This document shows positions 24,515-32,753 of a stretch of 64,000 nucleotides of DNA, piece by piece. Both the position numbers and the translations under genes were made by a program. How positions within the stretch are numbered: the stretch's first letter is position 1; each line of letters opens with the position of its first letter. The notes beneath the pieces were generated by a model. The model had not been told where the DNA came from, searched no databases, and worked only from the letters and a program-made list of their open reading frames with translations. Origin of the DNA: Candidatus Hydrogenedentota bacterium (GTDB lineage Bacteria > Hydrogenedentota > Hydrogenedentia > Hydrogenedentales > Hydrogenedentaceae); contig JAOAHN010000058.1 in assembly GCA_026415215.1 (NCBI GenBank), positions 1 to 64,000 on the forward strand, in the 5' to 3' direction.

Positions 24515-25921
24515 ATGGATAGCAAAAAGGTAAGTAGAATAACGCGTCGTGCATTTCTTGCTGTTTCTACTACTGCAGTTTCTTTTAGTGCAGTGGCTCA
24601 AACCCCTAACACTGCGAAAGTTGTTCCAAGGAAAATATCACCAAATGAGAAGCTTAATGTTGCAGCTATTGGAGCAGGGGGTAAAGGTCTTTCCGATATA
24701 ATGAATTGTCACAAACTTGGCCATAATGTAGTAGCTCTATGCGATGTCGATTGGAAACGAGCAGAAGAGGCATTTTATCGACTTCCAAATGCAAAGAAAT
24801 ACAAGGATTACAGAAATATGTTAGAGGAAATGAAAGAAATTGATGCAGTTACAGTATCTACCCCTGACCATTCTCATGCCCATGCAGCATATACTGCTAT
24901 GAAATTGGGCAAGCATGTGTATGTCCAAAAGCCTCTAACTCACACTATAGCGGAGGCAAGGCTACTTACATTAACCGCTCGTGAGATGGGAGTAGCCACG
25001 CAAATGGGAAATCAAGGCCATTGTGGAGACGGTGTGCGTCAACTTTGTGAGATGATATGGAGTGGAGTTATAGGACAGGTCAAAGAGGTTCATATTTGGA
25101 CGCATAGACCAGTATGGGATAATCAAGGGCGGACAGAACCTTTACCCCCCGAGGTAGCTCCTGAAGAGATAGATTGGGATAGATGGCTTAATGGTGCTCC
25201 GTATATGCCATATAATCATAAATTGGCTCCTCATGATTGGCGGGCTTGGCAATTGTATGGTTCCGGTTCACTTGGAGATATGGCTTGTCATATTATGGAT
25301 CCTGCATACTGGGCTCTCAAGTTGTATGAAGCGACGGAGTTTTCAGTAGAGGTTATATGGGAGAAAGGAAAGAATGACCTTACTTTCCCCGTCGCTACTA
25401 CTATTAAGTATTCTTTTCCGGCACGGGGAAATATGGGGCCGGTTGATGTTTACTGGTATGACGGACATTGGAAGGACGAATCGACAGGGGAAGAAGTGTA
25501 TAACAGGCCCAAAAGACCTGAAGGGATTCCAGAGAATGAAGTGTTGGGCGATGATAATAAAAATGGCTCTTTGTTCATAGGTGAAGAGGGAATGCTTACT
25601 GCGGGAGAGTATGGTGGAGAACCGAGATTAGTTCCGAGTTCTCTTATGAAAGATTATACTATTCCTCCCCAAACTATAGAGAGGATTCCTGATGAAAATC
25701 CATACTATGACTGGCTTAGGGCTTGTAAAGAAAGTAAGCCTGCCTGCTCGAATTTTGATTACTCAGGTCCATTCACTGAGATGGTGCAGTTTGGAAATCT
25801 TGCTATCAAAACTGGAAAGAAATTAATTTGGGATAATATAAATGGTGTAGTTAAAAATGTTTCAAATCCTAAGGAAATAATTACGAAAGAGTATCGCAAA
25901 GGATGGGAATTACCCTGCTGA
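24515..25921 (+). CDS. Tat-exported Gfo/Idh/MocA-family oxidoreductase, second copy
   Basis: A 468-residue enzyme of the same superfamily as the 17050-18306 product but clearly a different subfamily (longer, and poorly similar outside the motifs). The N-terminus has a twin-arginine signal (RITRRAFLAVSTTAVSFSAVAQ). Rossmann motif LNVAAIGAGGKGLSDI, then STPDHSHAHAAYTAMKLGKH and VQKPLTHTIAEARLL, mark the cofactor domain. The C-terminal part contains GSGSLGDMACHIMDPAYWAL, typical of the planctomycete-type exported members. GAGGAG precedes the ATG. It is monocistronic as far as the sequence shows and converges on holA. Substrate unknown; sugar or sugar-acid oxidation in the periplasm is the likely role. 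Confidence 0.88.
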   Translation: MDSKKVSRITRRAFLAVSTTAVSFSAVAQTPNTAKVVPRKISPNEKLNVAAIGAGGKGLSDIMNCHKLGHNVVALCDVDWKRAEEAFYRLPNAKKYKDYRNMLEEMKEIDAVTVSTPDHSHAHAAYTAMKLGKHVYVQKPLTHTIAEARLLTLTAREMGVATQMGNQGHCGDGVRQLCEMIWSGVIGQVKEVHIWTHRPVWDNQGRTEPLPPEVAPEEIDWDRWLNGAPYMPYNHKLAPHDWRAWQLYGSGSLGDMACHIMDPAYWALKLYEATEFSVEVIWEKGKNDLTFPVATTIKYSFPARGNMGPVDVYWYDGHWKDESTGEEVYNRPKRPEGIPENEVLGDDNKNGSLFIGEEGMLTAGEYGGEPRLVPSSLMKDYTIPPQTIERIPDENPYYDWLRACKESKPACSNFDYSGPFTEMVQFGNLAIKTGKKLIWDNINGVVKNVSNPKEIITKEYRKGWELPC

Positions 25922-25975
25922 TTTTTCTTAGGAAAATTAGAATAGGGATTTAAATGGGGGGTTAACAAGTTGAAA

Positions 25976-27001
25976 TTACTGGTGTTTGGCTGTGGGGGAA
26001 TAAGCTAATTTTATAACAAGAAGTTCAATAGCTAATCTCTCATCAACTCCTGATTGTCGCATTTGTGCAGTTACTTCATTGCATAGATTCATAGCGGTTA
26101 TAAGCTTTTTAATTCCAAACCGTTGAGCAAGAGGTGCAACTTTGTTAGCTACGAAGGAACTTTTAGGTTTCTCTTCTGATGCGGAGGTTGTCTTATAAGC
26201 GTTTTCTAACAACCAGTGTATTACCCCTATAATCTCGGACACGGTTTTTCCTTGGTTGAGAAGGTCATTTAGTACTTCGCAAGCTTTTCCAGAGTCTGCG
26301 TTGGCTATAGCATCTGTAAGATTCCATATCGACTCTTCTGCAACATCTGCACAAGAATAAATAACATCTTCAATTTTTATTACTTGTCTTTTGCCCACAT
26401 AATTAAGCAGGAGAGTCAATGCATTATTAATTTCCGTTAGTGAAGGTCCAGTTCTTGCAATAAGTTCTTCGAGAGCCTCGGATAGTATTCTTTTGTTATG
26501 TGAGAGCAGAGTATCTCTTATCCATTCTTTTATTTTGGCAGGAGATAGAGCGGGTGATTCAACAACTCCTTTCATCTTCTCAAAGGTTTTATATAGGATT
26601 TTTTCGGGGTCTATACTCTCCGTTATACATATTAATATAGTAAATTCGGAGGGGTTTTCTATGTATTCGAGAAGTAGATTCAATTCTTTATCTTTTTTTC
26701 TCCCGTCTTTATCATAATTCTCAAATTTTCGGACAATTACCATCTTTTGGGGGGTAAAAAATGGATGGGTTTTGCACTCCACAATGACATCCTCTATAGT
26801 AGCCTCGTCTCCGTAAAATGTTTTTACTCCAAACTCTTCTGTTCCAGGGGAGAAGTTAATCTTAATTAGTTCTGAAACGGTCTCTTCTACGAGGAAAGGC
26901 TCATAGGATTTTTTTCTGTCGGTTACCCTTGGACAAAAGAGTATACATTGGGGAATTGCTTTTTTCTTTCGGAGTAGTTCTTGAAACTGGAGTATATCCA
27001 T
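25976..27001 (-). CDS. holA: DNA polymerase III subunit delta
   Basis: A 341-residue clamp-loader subunit that opens the sliding clamp. Recognised from overall layout: an N-terminal Rossmann-like domain without a functional P-loop, LVEETVSELIKI..., VIVECKTHPFFTPQKMVIVRKFEN, LLLEYIENPSEFTILI, a helical middle domain (LTEINNALTLLLNYVGKRQVIKIEDV), and the C-terminal collar domain with GIHWLLENAYKTT-like helices. It is the third gene of a minus-strand run, bamD-like, lptE, holA. The lptE-holA adjacency is the same as in Escherichia coli and supports both calls. Confidence 0.85.
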   Translation of the reverse strand: MDILQFQELLRKKKAIPQCILFCPRVTDRKKSYEPFLVEETVSELIKINFSPGTEEFGVKTFYGDEATIEDVIVECKTHPFFTPQKMVIVRKFENYDKDGRKKDKELNLLLEYIENPSEFTILICITESIDPEKILYKTFEKMKGVVESPALSPAKIKEWIRDTLLSHNKRILSEALEELIARTGPSLTEINNALTLLLNYVGKRQVIKIEDVIYSCADVAEESIWNLTDAIANADSGKACEVLNDLLNQGKTVSEIIGVIHWLLENAYKTTSASEEKPKSSFVANKVAPLAQRFGIKKLITAMNLCNEVTAQMRQSGVDERLAIELLVIKLAYSPTAKHQ

Positions 27002-27025
27002 TTTATATCTTAGGTGAAGGGATGT

Positions 27026-27631
27026 TTACCAAGGTTCTACAGTTCTGTAAAATATATCTGAAGCAAGTTGCTCTATTGCCTCCGAGACTGCTCTGTTTTC
27101 CTCGTCGCTTGGGAAAGAACGGACAGGAAGTAAATAGGCTTCTACATTACCCCGTAATCTATCCGAAGACTGCCCTGCAGCGCGGGAGAAAAAGGTACTT
27201 TCTCCTGCTATTAACTGGTCTTGCCACAGGATTTTTCCTGTTTTTTGGTCTGTAACTCTGACTCCTGCGGTTAACACAATGAGAAATTGAGTCGTTTCAT
27301 CTCTTACATCATAAGTAAGCCCCTTCCTTTGATAGTCAAGCAGAACACCTTCTATGAGTAAATCTGCTTCTTCTGGCTTCACTACTTTTAGTCGGCCATC
27401 AGTAATAAATTTTCGTATAAGGGCATTAGTCAATGGAGCTTGGATGTCATACTCAGACGATTTATTATAAAAACCTACTACCGCCACCGTTTGGTATTTG
27501 GGATCCAGAGAGAGTTTTGTAGTGTAAGCACATCCCGATGTAAGTATAGGTAAAAAACACAATGCAAGTATACAAGTATATATCTTTGGTTTATCAGAGG
27601 CAAGCTTTGAAAATGAGAATATTCTTAACAT
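27026..27631 (-). CDS. lptE: LptE-family outer-membrane lipoprotein
   Basis: A 201-residue lipoprotein with a clear lipobox (ILTSGC, Cys near residue 34). The family role is to plug the LptD barrel and help insert lipopolysaccharide into the outer leaflet. Features fit the LptE superfamily: SLDPKYQTVAVVGFYNKSSEYDIQAPLTNALIRKFI, then VKPEEADLLIEGVLLDYQRK and LIVLTAGVRVTDQKTGKILWQDQ. It lies four bases after the BamD-like gene and 24 bases ahead of holA, so the three are probably co-transcribed. No lptD is in the window. Confidence 0.82.
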   Translation of the reverse strand: MLRIFSFSKLASDKPKIYTCILALCFLPILTSGCAYTTKLSLDPKYQTVAVVGFYNKSSEYDIQAPLTNALIRKFITDGRLKVVKPEEADLLIEGVLLDYQRKGLTYDVRDETTQFLIVLTAGVRVTDQKTGKILWQDQLIAGESTFFSRAAGQSSDRLRGNVEAYLLPVRSFPSDEENRAVSEAIEQLASDIFYRTVEPW

Positions 27632-27635
27632 AATC

Positions 27636-28646
27636 TCATCTTTTAATTGATCTTTCGAATTCTTGTTTTATATCACTCATCCTAATGGGATTATTTTCTA
27701 ACCACTCATTTGCTTTTTTAGCCCAGGATGTATCTTGATATTTCTCGGAGATGAGTTTGTAGTAAATACGAGCAGAGTTAAATGCTCTTTTCTTCTCATA
27801 GAATTGGGCAATTATATACTTTTGTTCAGCTATTTTTTCGCGCATTTCTGCCCTAATTTTTTTCAATTCTTCACATTTAGGGTCGTCGGGGTGATTTCTT
27901 ATGAACTCGTCGACCGCTTCTATTGCGAGCTCAGATTTACTCTGGTCGTATTGGGGGGGAGAGGATGTCTCATAATAACATTTTGCTAAACTGTATCTTG
28001 CATCATCTATCCACTCGGATTGTGGATAATTTTCAATGACCTTTTTGTATTCATAACTTGCTTCTAAGTATTCTTTTCGTGCTTGGTGACACAACCCTAT
28101 TTTATACTGGGCCTCCGCTGATCCTGGCATAAATGGCTGGTTACTCACTACTCCACTGTATACTTCTATTGCCTGTTTAAGGGGTTTCTTCTTAAAAAGA
28201 GATAAGAACCTGCTCCGCTTTTTGGTGCCTTTCTCGTATAGTTTATCGCCTATCTCAAACATCTTTTTAATAGCATCTTGATACAATTTAGACTCTGGGT
28301 AGTTGGATACTAATTTTTGGAATTCTCTTGAGGCATCTAATAGTTTTCCCATAGCAAACTTAATTTCGCCCCTAAGGAAGAGATTCTCATCTGCAAGTGG
28401 ATCTTGACTGTAGAACTGTATAAACTTATCTGTTTCTTCTAATGCTTTTCTGTAAGAACCCTGAAGATATAAACTCCTTGCGTATTCAATCTGTAATTGT
28501 GGCGTTTCTTTGGGCATTCTTTTAATATTTATGAATCTCCCTGTTTGTGGAGTCCAAGTCCATTGAGAATAAGCGTTATCAACCGTAGTAAATATGAGAG
28601 CTATACTCCCTACAATTATAGTAATGAAAAATAATTTATTCATCAT
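27636..28646 (-). CDS. BamD-like TPR protein of outer-membrane assembly
   Basis: The start is best placed at ATG 28646 (GGAG eight bases upstream), giving 336 residues; the track start at 28691 adds 15 residues without support. A signal peptide (FFITIIVGSIALIFTTVDNAYS) is followed by TPR-like repeats typical of BamD/YfiO and YbgF: YARSLYLQGSYRKALEETDKFIQFY, FAMGKLLDASREFQKLVSNYPESKLYQDA, YLEASYEYKKVIENYPQSEWIDDARYSLAKCYY, AQFYEKKRAFNSARIYYKLI. BamD proteins are normally lipoproteins, yet no lipobox Cys is present here, so the product may be soluble in the periplasm or a different TPR family member. Adjacency to lptE supports an envelope-assembly role. Confidence 0.72.
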   Translation of the reverse strand: MMNKLFFITIIVGSIALIFTTVDNAYSQWTWTPQTGRFINIKRMPKETPQLQIEYARSLYLQGSYRKALEETDKFIQFYSQDPLADENLFLRGEIKFAMGKLLDASREFQKLVSNYPESKLYQDAIKKMFEIGDKLYEKGTKKRSRFLSLFKKKPLKQAIEVYSGVVSNQPFMPGSAEAQYKIGLCHQARKEYLEASYEYKKVIENYPQSEWIDDARYSLAKCYYETSSPPQYDQSKSELAIEAVDEFIRNHPDDPKCEELKKIRAEMREKIAEQKYIIAQFYEKKRAFNSARIYYKLISEKYQDTSWAKKANEWLENNPIRMSDIKQEFERSIKR

Positions 28647-28773
28647 CTTCTCGTCTCCATTGATTTGGGATGTAAATCCACCAATACCCAAGCCTAATTA
28701 AATATTTGCATATAATAATAACATATAATAAACACTCTACAAAAAGTATTGATTTAGATGTAAACATATAAGT

Positions 28774-29490
28774 ATGAGAAATATGGATAGAGTTGAAAGG
28801 TTTAAGTTGGAATTACAAACTACTACTCTTTGGGATTTTCACTCTCAGCACTACGGAAACAAAATGCAAGGGGACCAAAATTATCCTGGTGCAACACCCT
28901 CTTATATTATATGGAACTTACTTCAAAGATATACCCGTGAGAATGATTTGGTGGTAGACCCGATGTGTGGGAGTGGAACGACTATTGATGTAGCCAATGA
29001 TTTAAATAGAAGAGTAATTGGTTTAGATTTAACTCCCTACCGTAGTGATATTATCCCTGCAGATGCACGCTCTCTTCCTTTAAAGAGTGATTGTGCTGAT
29101 TTTGTTTTTATCGACCCTCCTTATGGAGACCATATACATTACTCTGACGACCCAAGATGTATAGGCAACCTCAATGCGAGGGATGATGTGTATTACAAGT
29201 CTATGGAGCAATGTATTAGAGAAATATTTAGAATATTGAAACCCCAGCGATTCATGGCTTTATATTGTTGCGATTCGTTCCAGAAAAGAAAACCATTTAG
29301 TCCCATTGGATTTAGATTGTTCTCTATAATGGAAAGGTATTTTCTCCCCATAGATATAATTGCTGTGGTAAGGCATAATAGGACATTAAAGAGAAGGCAT
29401 TATCATACAGAAGCAATTAAAGGTAACTATTTTTTGAGAGGATTTAATTATCTTTTTATTATGAAAAAGGAGATGAAGAAAAGGGATTGA
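28774..29490 (+). CDS. DNA methyltransferase-like protein (orphan)
   Basis: A 238-residue S-adenosylmethionine-dependent methyltransferase of the DNA N4/N6-methylase fold. The AdoMet motif VVDPMCGSGTTIDVA (near residue 56) precedes the catalytic motif FIDPPYGDHIHY (near 111). The N-terminal LWDFHSQHYGNKMQGDQNYPGATPSYIIWNLL matches a small conserved family usually annotated as DNA methyltransferase. The order of motifs is AdoMet motif first, then DPPY, with little room for a target-recognition domain. No restriction endonuclease is next to it. A tRNA- or rRNA-methylating role (compare Trm11/RsmD folds) is a genuine alternative. It starts divergently from the bamD-like gene. Confidence 0.75.
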   Translation: MRNMDRVERFKLELQTTTLWDFHSQHYGNKMQGDQNYPGATPSYIIWNLLQRYTRENDLVVDPMCGSGTTIDVANDLNRRVIGLDLTPYRSDIIPADARSLPLKSDCADFVFIDPPYGDHIHYSDDPRCIGNLNARDDVYYKSMEQCIREIFRILKPQRFMALYCCDSFQKRKPFSPIGFRLFSIMERYFLPIDIIAVVRHNRTLKRRHYHTEAIKGNYFLRGFNYLFIMKKEMKKRD

Positions 29491-29645
29491 TGATAGCCTG
29501 TTTATCCTCGGGTTGAGGCAAGTATAATCTCAAATTGTCATTAGGAAGATAAAATTTCTATCTATAAAATATAATCCGAATTTTCAGTGGATTTTTGTCT
29601 TATTTAATATAAGATACTTGGGTGAGAGTGGGATTTCTGAGAGGA

Positions 29646-30869
29646 TTAAATTGCTTCTTTTTTCTTCAGTAATTCTTCTATTTTATCGTAAAGTTTTTGA
29701 ACTAATTCCCTTTTAGGGGTCAATGATGGTTCGTTTTCAATGCCATCCGGGGTAATTATAGTAGCGTAGGCAAATTCTGAACCGAAAGCGCATTTTTCCC
29801 CTCCTACCTTGTTAACTACAATAAGGTCGAGATTCTTATTTCTAAGTTTTTCCTTGGCATTTTCTATTAGATTGTTTGTTTCCGCAGCAAATCCTATGAC
29901 GATTTGTTTCTCATTTTTCCTCTTGCCCATTTCCCCGAGGATATCGGGATTGGGAGTAAGTTCTAATAAGAGTGCTTCATCAGTTCTTTTTTTCTTGTGT
30001 TCCAGTGGTTTTATAACGCTGTAATCCGCTACTGCCGCAGAGGCTATGAACACATCACATTCTGGAAACAGTTTGAGAACCTGTTCATACATTTCTTGGG
30101 CTGTTTGGACATAGACTGAGTTTGAGTGGTAAGGGAGCTTCTCAACTGAAGGTCCAGAAACTACTGTTACCTCTGCACCTCTTTTTATTGCTTCTAAAGC
30201 AAGTTCTCTCCCCATTTTACCAGACGAGCGGTTGCTTATATACCTAACAGGGTCAATGGGTTCTTGAGTGGGGCCACTTGTTATGAGTACTTTCTTTCCT
30301 GTTAGATTTTTATTTTTGGTCAGCAATATATCTATTTTTTCAAGGATAATTTCCAGTTCAGCCATGCGTCCTTGACCTACTTCACCACACGCTGTAGTAC
30401 CAATGAATGGCCCTATGAAGTGGTGCCCCCTTTCTGATAAGATTTGAATATTTTTTTGTGTGGCTGGATTAGTATACATTTGCGGGTTCATTGCGGGAGC
30501 CCATAATACCGGAGCGGTAGTAGCTAAAAGAGAAGTTGTAATCCAGTCGTCCGCTATGCCACAAGCAGATTTTGCTATCAAATTTGCGGTAGCGGGTGCA
30601 ATTATAAAAAGGTCAATTACATGAGAGAGGGATATATGTGAGATAGGAACAGGCTGTCGAGAATTACTGAACATCCCAGTAATTACAGCGTTTCCTGACA
30701 GGCTTTCAAACAATATAGGGGAGACGAGTTTTTGAGCGTTTTCTGTCATTGCTACATAGACATTGGCTCCCCTTTCTTTTAGCCTTCTGCACAGCTCACA
30801 GGATTTATATATGGCTATTGAACTTGAGACTGCAAGTAAAATTGTCTTTTGTTCTGGTTTCGAAGACAT
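29646..30869 (-). CDS. coaBC: Bifunctional phosphopantothenoylcysteine decarboxylase/phosphopantothenate-cysteine ligase
   Basis: A 407-residue enzyme for two steps of coenzyme A synthesis. The flavin-containing decarboxylase domain (residues 1-185) shows the active-site His in PISHISLSH (H78), the NxxxA-type segment ANLIAKSACGIADD, WAPAMNPQMYTNP, and the redox Cys in TTACGEVGQGRM (C161). The ligase domain starts near residue 192 with VLITSGPTQEPIDPVRYISN and RSSGKMG and ends normally. It is the last gene of the yicC-gmk-rpoZ-coaBC operon, an order seen in many bacteria, and lies about 20 bases after rpoZ. Confidence 0.96.
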   Translation of the reverse strand: MSSKPEQKTILLAVSSSIAIYKSCELCRRLKERGANVYVAMTENAQKLVSPILFESLSGNAVITGMFSNSRQPVPISHISLSHVIDLFIIAPATANLIAKSACGIADDWITTSLLATTAPVLWAPAMNPQMYTNPATQKNIQILSERGHHFIGPFIGTTACGEVGQGRMAELEIILEKIDILLTKNKNLTGKKVLITSGPTQEPIDPVRYISNRSSGKMGRELALEAIKRGAEVTVVSGPSVEKLPYHSNSVYVQTAQEMYEQVLKLFPECDVFIASAAVADYSVIKPLEHKKKRTDEALLLELTPNPDILGEMGKRKNEKQIVIGFAAETNNLIENAKEKLRNKNLDLIVVNKVGGEKCAFGSEFAYATIITPDGIENEPSLTPKRELVQKLYDKIEELLKKKEAI

Positions 30870-30888
30870 TATAATTCTAATTTACTCA

Positions 30889-31104
30889 TTAAATTTTGGA
30901 GAGGTCTTCTTTTTCATTCTTTCTATATGTTAGCTTATCTTGCTCAAATTCCTCCACAGAAGTAACTGTTGGCTTTTTCTTTTTTCCAAAGGCATGTCTT
31001 TCCATCTTAGCTATTTGGTTTACTCTTTTTGCTGCAATAATTACGAGGCGATACAGGCTGTCAATTTTATCTTTGTACTCATGTACATAAAAAGGCACTG
31101 GCAT
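30889..31104 (-). CDS. rpoZ: RNA polymerase omega subunit
   Basis: A 71-residue protein with the omega core: IDSLYRLVIIAAKRVNQIAKMERHAF, matching the (Y)RLVxxAAKRARQL pattern of RpoZ. It stabilises assembly of the RNA polymerase beta-prime subunit and in many bacteria helps sense ppGpp. The start has an unusually strong ribosome binding site (AAAGGAGGTG, six bases before ATG). Its place between gmk and coaBC is the classical context and supports the call despite the short length. Confidence 0.9.
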   Translation of the reverse strand: MPVPFYVHEYKDKIDSLYRLVIIAAKRVNQIAKMERHAFGKKKKPTVTSVEEFEQDKLTYRKNEKEDLSKI

Positions 31105-31132
31105 TTTTTACACCTCCTTTTCAGGTTCTTGT

Positions 31133-31738
31133 CTAGCTGGTAATTTCAAAATCTAATCTAATTCTGCTTGGTCTAAGAAGTTCAGCATTAATAATTGTAT
31201 TTAAATCGTAGGCAGATTGCTCCACTTGGTAATTTACTATATTATAGTCAAACTCATTTCTACATTTCATTTCTTCAATTGCTCTCTCCATTCGGATTTT
31301 AATTTTTTCTTCTGGTTCGGTAGCTCTATTTCGGAGCCTTCTTTCCATTTCGGTGGTCGAGGGGGGAAGCATAAATACTGATATTGAGTTTGGATATAGT
31401 TTTTTTATGCTTCGCATACCCTGAACATCGAGTTCAAGGATGATATGCTTGTTAGATTTAAGAAGCCGTTCTAATTCAGATCTCAGCGTACCATAGAGGG
31501 AATCATGCACTTTCGCATACTCGATGAACTCGTTTTTTTCTATCTTTGATTGGAACTCCTGCTCTGAAATAAAATAGTAATCGACCCCATCTCGTTCGCC
31601 TAACCTGGGTTTTCTGGTTGTAGCAGATATCGATATTACAAGGTCTTGCCTCTGTGAGATAAGATACTGCAGTACAGTAGTTTTACCTACCCCAGAAGGA
31701 GCAGATACCACTATTATTAGATTATTGGGTTCTGACAT
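31133..31738 (-). CDS. gmk: Guanylate kinase
   Basis: A 201-residue enzyme that phosphorylates GMP to GDP. The P-loop SAPSGVGKTT is at residues 12-21. GMP-binding elements follow: SISATTRKPRLGERDGVDYYFISEQEF, FIEYAKVHDSLYGT, and ILELDVQGMRSIKK. The length is normal. It starts six bases after the yicC stop and is followed by rpoZ after 28 bases, so the three are surely one operon. Confidence 0.97.
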   Translation of the reverse strand: MSEPNNLIIVVSAPSGVGKTTVLQYLISQRQDLVISISATTRKPRLGERDGVDYYFISEQEFQSKIEKNEFIEYAKVHDSLYGTLRSELERLLKSNKHIILELDVQGMRSIKKLYPNSISVFMLPPSTTEMERRLRNRATEPEEKIKIRMERAIEEMKCRNEFDYNIVNYQVEQSAYDLNTIINAELLRPSRIRLDFEITS

Positions 31739-31744
31739 GCCTAT

Positions 31745-32617
31745 TTACTCCACATTTTGTATCTGTTCTCTGATTTTTTCAAGTTGTGTCTTCATATTAA
31801 CAACTTCCCAAGCAAGATTGGCATCTCTCAGTTTAGCGCTTATTGTGTTGAACTCCCTTGCTAACTCTTGAACTAAAAAGTTTAAGGTTTTACCGTTTTG
31901 TTTCATTTCAAGAACCTCGTCTACTCTACTTAAATGAGTTTTAATTCGGGAGATTTCTTCTGAAATGTCAAGTCTGTCCGCCCAAATTACAATTTCCATC
32001 GCCAGTCGCTCTTCTGTAATGTGGGGAGCAATCGATAGTTCATTAAGCTTCGCTCTTAGTTTTTCCTTTTGAGTTTCCACGAGGATAGGGCACTGTTCTT
32101 CTAATTTTCCGACACTTTCTTTTATTTCATTAAATATACCTCGAATTTGGACCTCTATTGACTTCCCTTCCGCTTCTTTTGATTTTGTCAACTCTTTAAT
32201 TGCAGTATCAAGTAAGGGGTCGAGCTCAAGTTTAATATTTTCTAACTCCTCATCAGTTATAGTGGTTTCAAATACGCCCGGAAGTTGAACGAGGGTGTTT
32301 ATAGAGATTTCTTCTGAGGTAGGAATGAGTGCTTTTATGTGTTGAATATGATTTAGATATTCCTTTACTACATTTTCATTGAAAGTAAAAAAAGGCTCTG
32401 AAGTTTCGGTTATATGTCTCCTAATCCAAACATTTACTTTCCCTCTGTTTATTGAGTTTCTTATCTTTTCCCTAATGTAGTTTTCAAGTGCACCCCAGAG
32501 AAAAGGTAATCTTATAGAAATCTCCAAACCTCTGTGATTGACTGAAGATATTTCTACTGATACCGCAGAGCCTTTTATGGTCCCGGATGCAGAACCGAAA
32601 CCTGTCATGCTTTTCAT
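31745..32617 (-). CDS. yicC: YicC family endoribonuclease-like protein
   Basis: The start is placed at ATG 32617 (MKSMTGFGSA), the family's usual N-terminus, instead of the track start at 32689; this gives 290 residues, the normal size. The YicC N-terminal domain (SVEISSVNHRGLEISIRLP, LENYIREKIRNSINRGKVNV) and the C-terminal DUF1732 domain (EEISRIKTHLSRVDEVL, GKTLNFLVQELAREFNTISAKLRD) are intact. The E. coli protein has been linked to RNA cleavage and small-RNA turnover. It is the first gene of the operon with gmk, rpoZ and coaBC and has a promoter-like sequence upstream. Confidence 0.94.
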   Translation of the reverse strand: MKSMTGFGSASGTIKGSAVSVEISSVNHRGLEISIRLPFLWGALENYIREKIRNSINRGKVNVWIRRHITETSEPFFTFNENVVKEYLNHIQHIKALIPTSEEISINTLVQLPGVFETTITDEELENIKLELDPLLDTAIKELTKSKEAEGKSIEVQIRGIFNEIKESVGKLEEQCPILVETQKEKLRAKLNELSIAPHITEERLAMEIVIWADRLDISEEISRIKTHLSRVDEVLEMKQNGKTLNFLVQELAREFNTISAKLRDANLAWEVVNMKTQLEKIREQIQNVE

Positions 32618-32668
32618 AATCACAATTCCAAAAGAAGGATGTTTTTCTTTAAGATGTTGAAAGAAAGT

Positions 32669-32698
32669 ATTATAATAGAAATATAACACTGCTCACAA
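32669..32698 (-). promoter_or_regulatory. Sigma-70-type promoter for yicC-gmk-rpoZ-coaBC
   Basis: On the minus strand TTGTGA (32698-32693) and TATAAT (32674-32669) are separated by 18 bases. The predicted transcript begins about 45 bases before the yicC ATG at 32617. Placement and spacing support the later yicC start. Confidence 0.5.
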
Positions 32699-32753
32699 TG
32701 CTTTGCTAAAAAGTATGTAAGATAATTTCCCGGTTTTTCGGAGAGTGTTTGTG

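Noticed and set aside
28692-28773. Upstream extension of the BamD-like gene in the ORF track (start 28691)
   Set aside because: GGAG spacing and a typical signal peptide favour ATG 28646; the extra residues MGIGGFTSQINGDEK break the signal peptide pattern.
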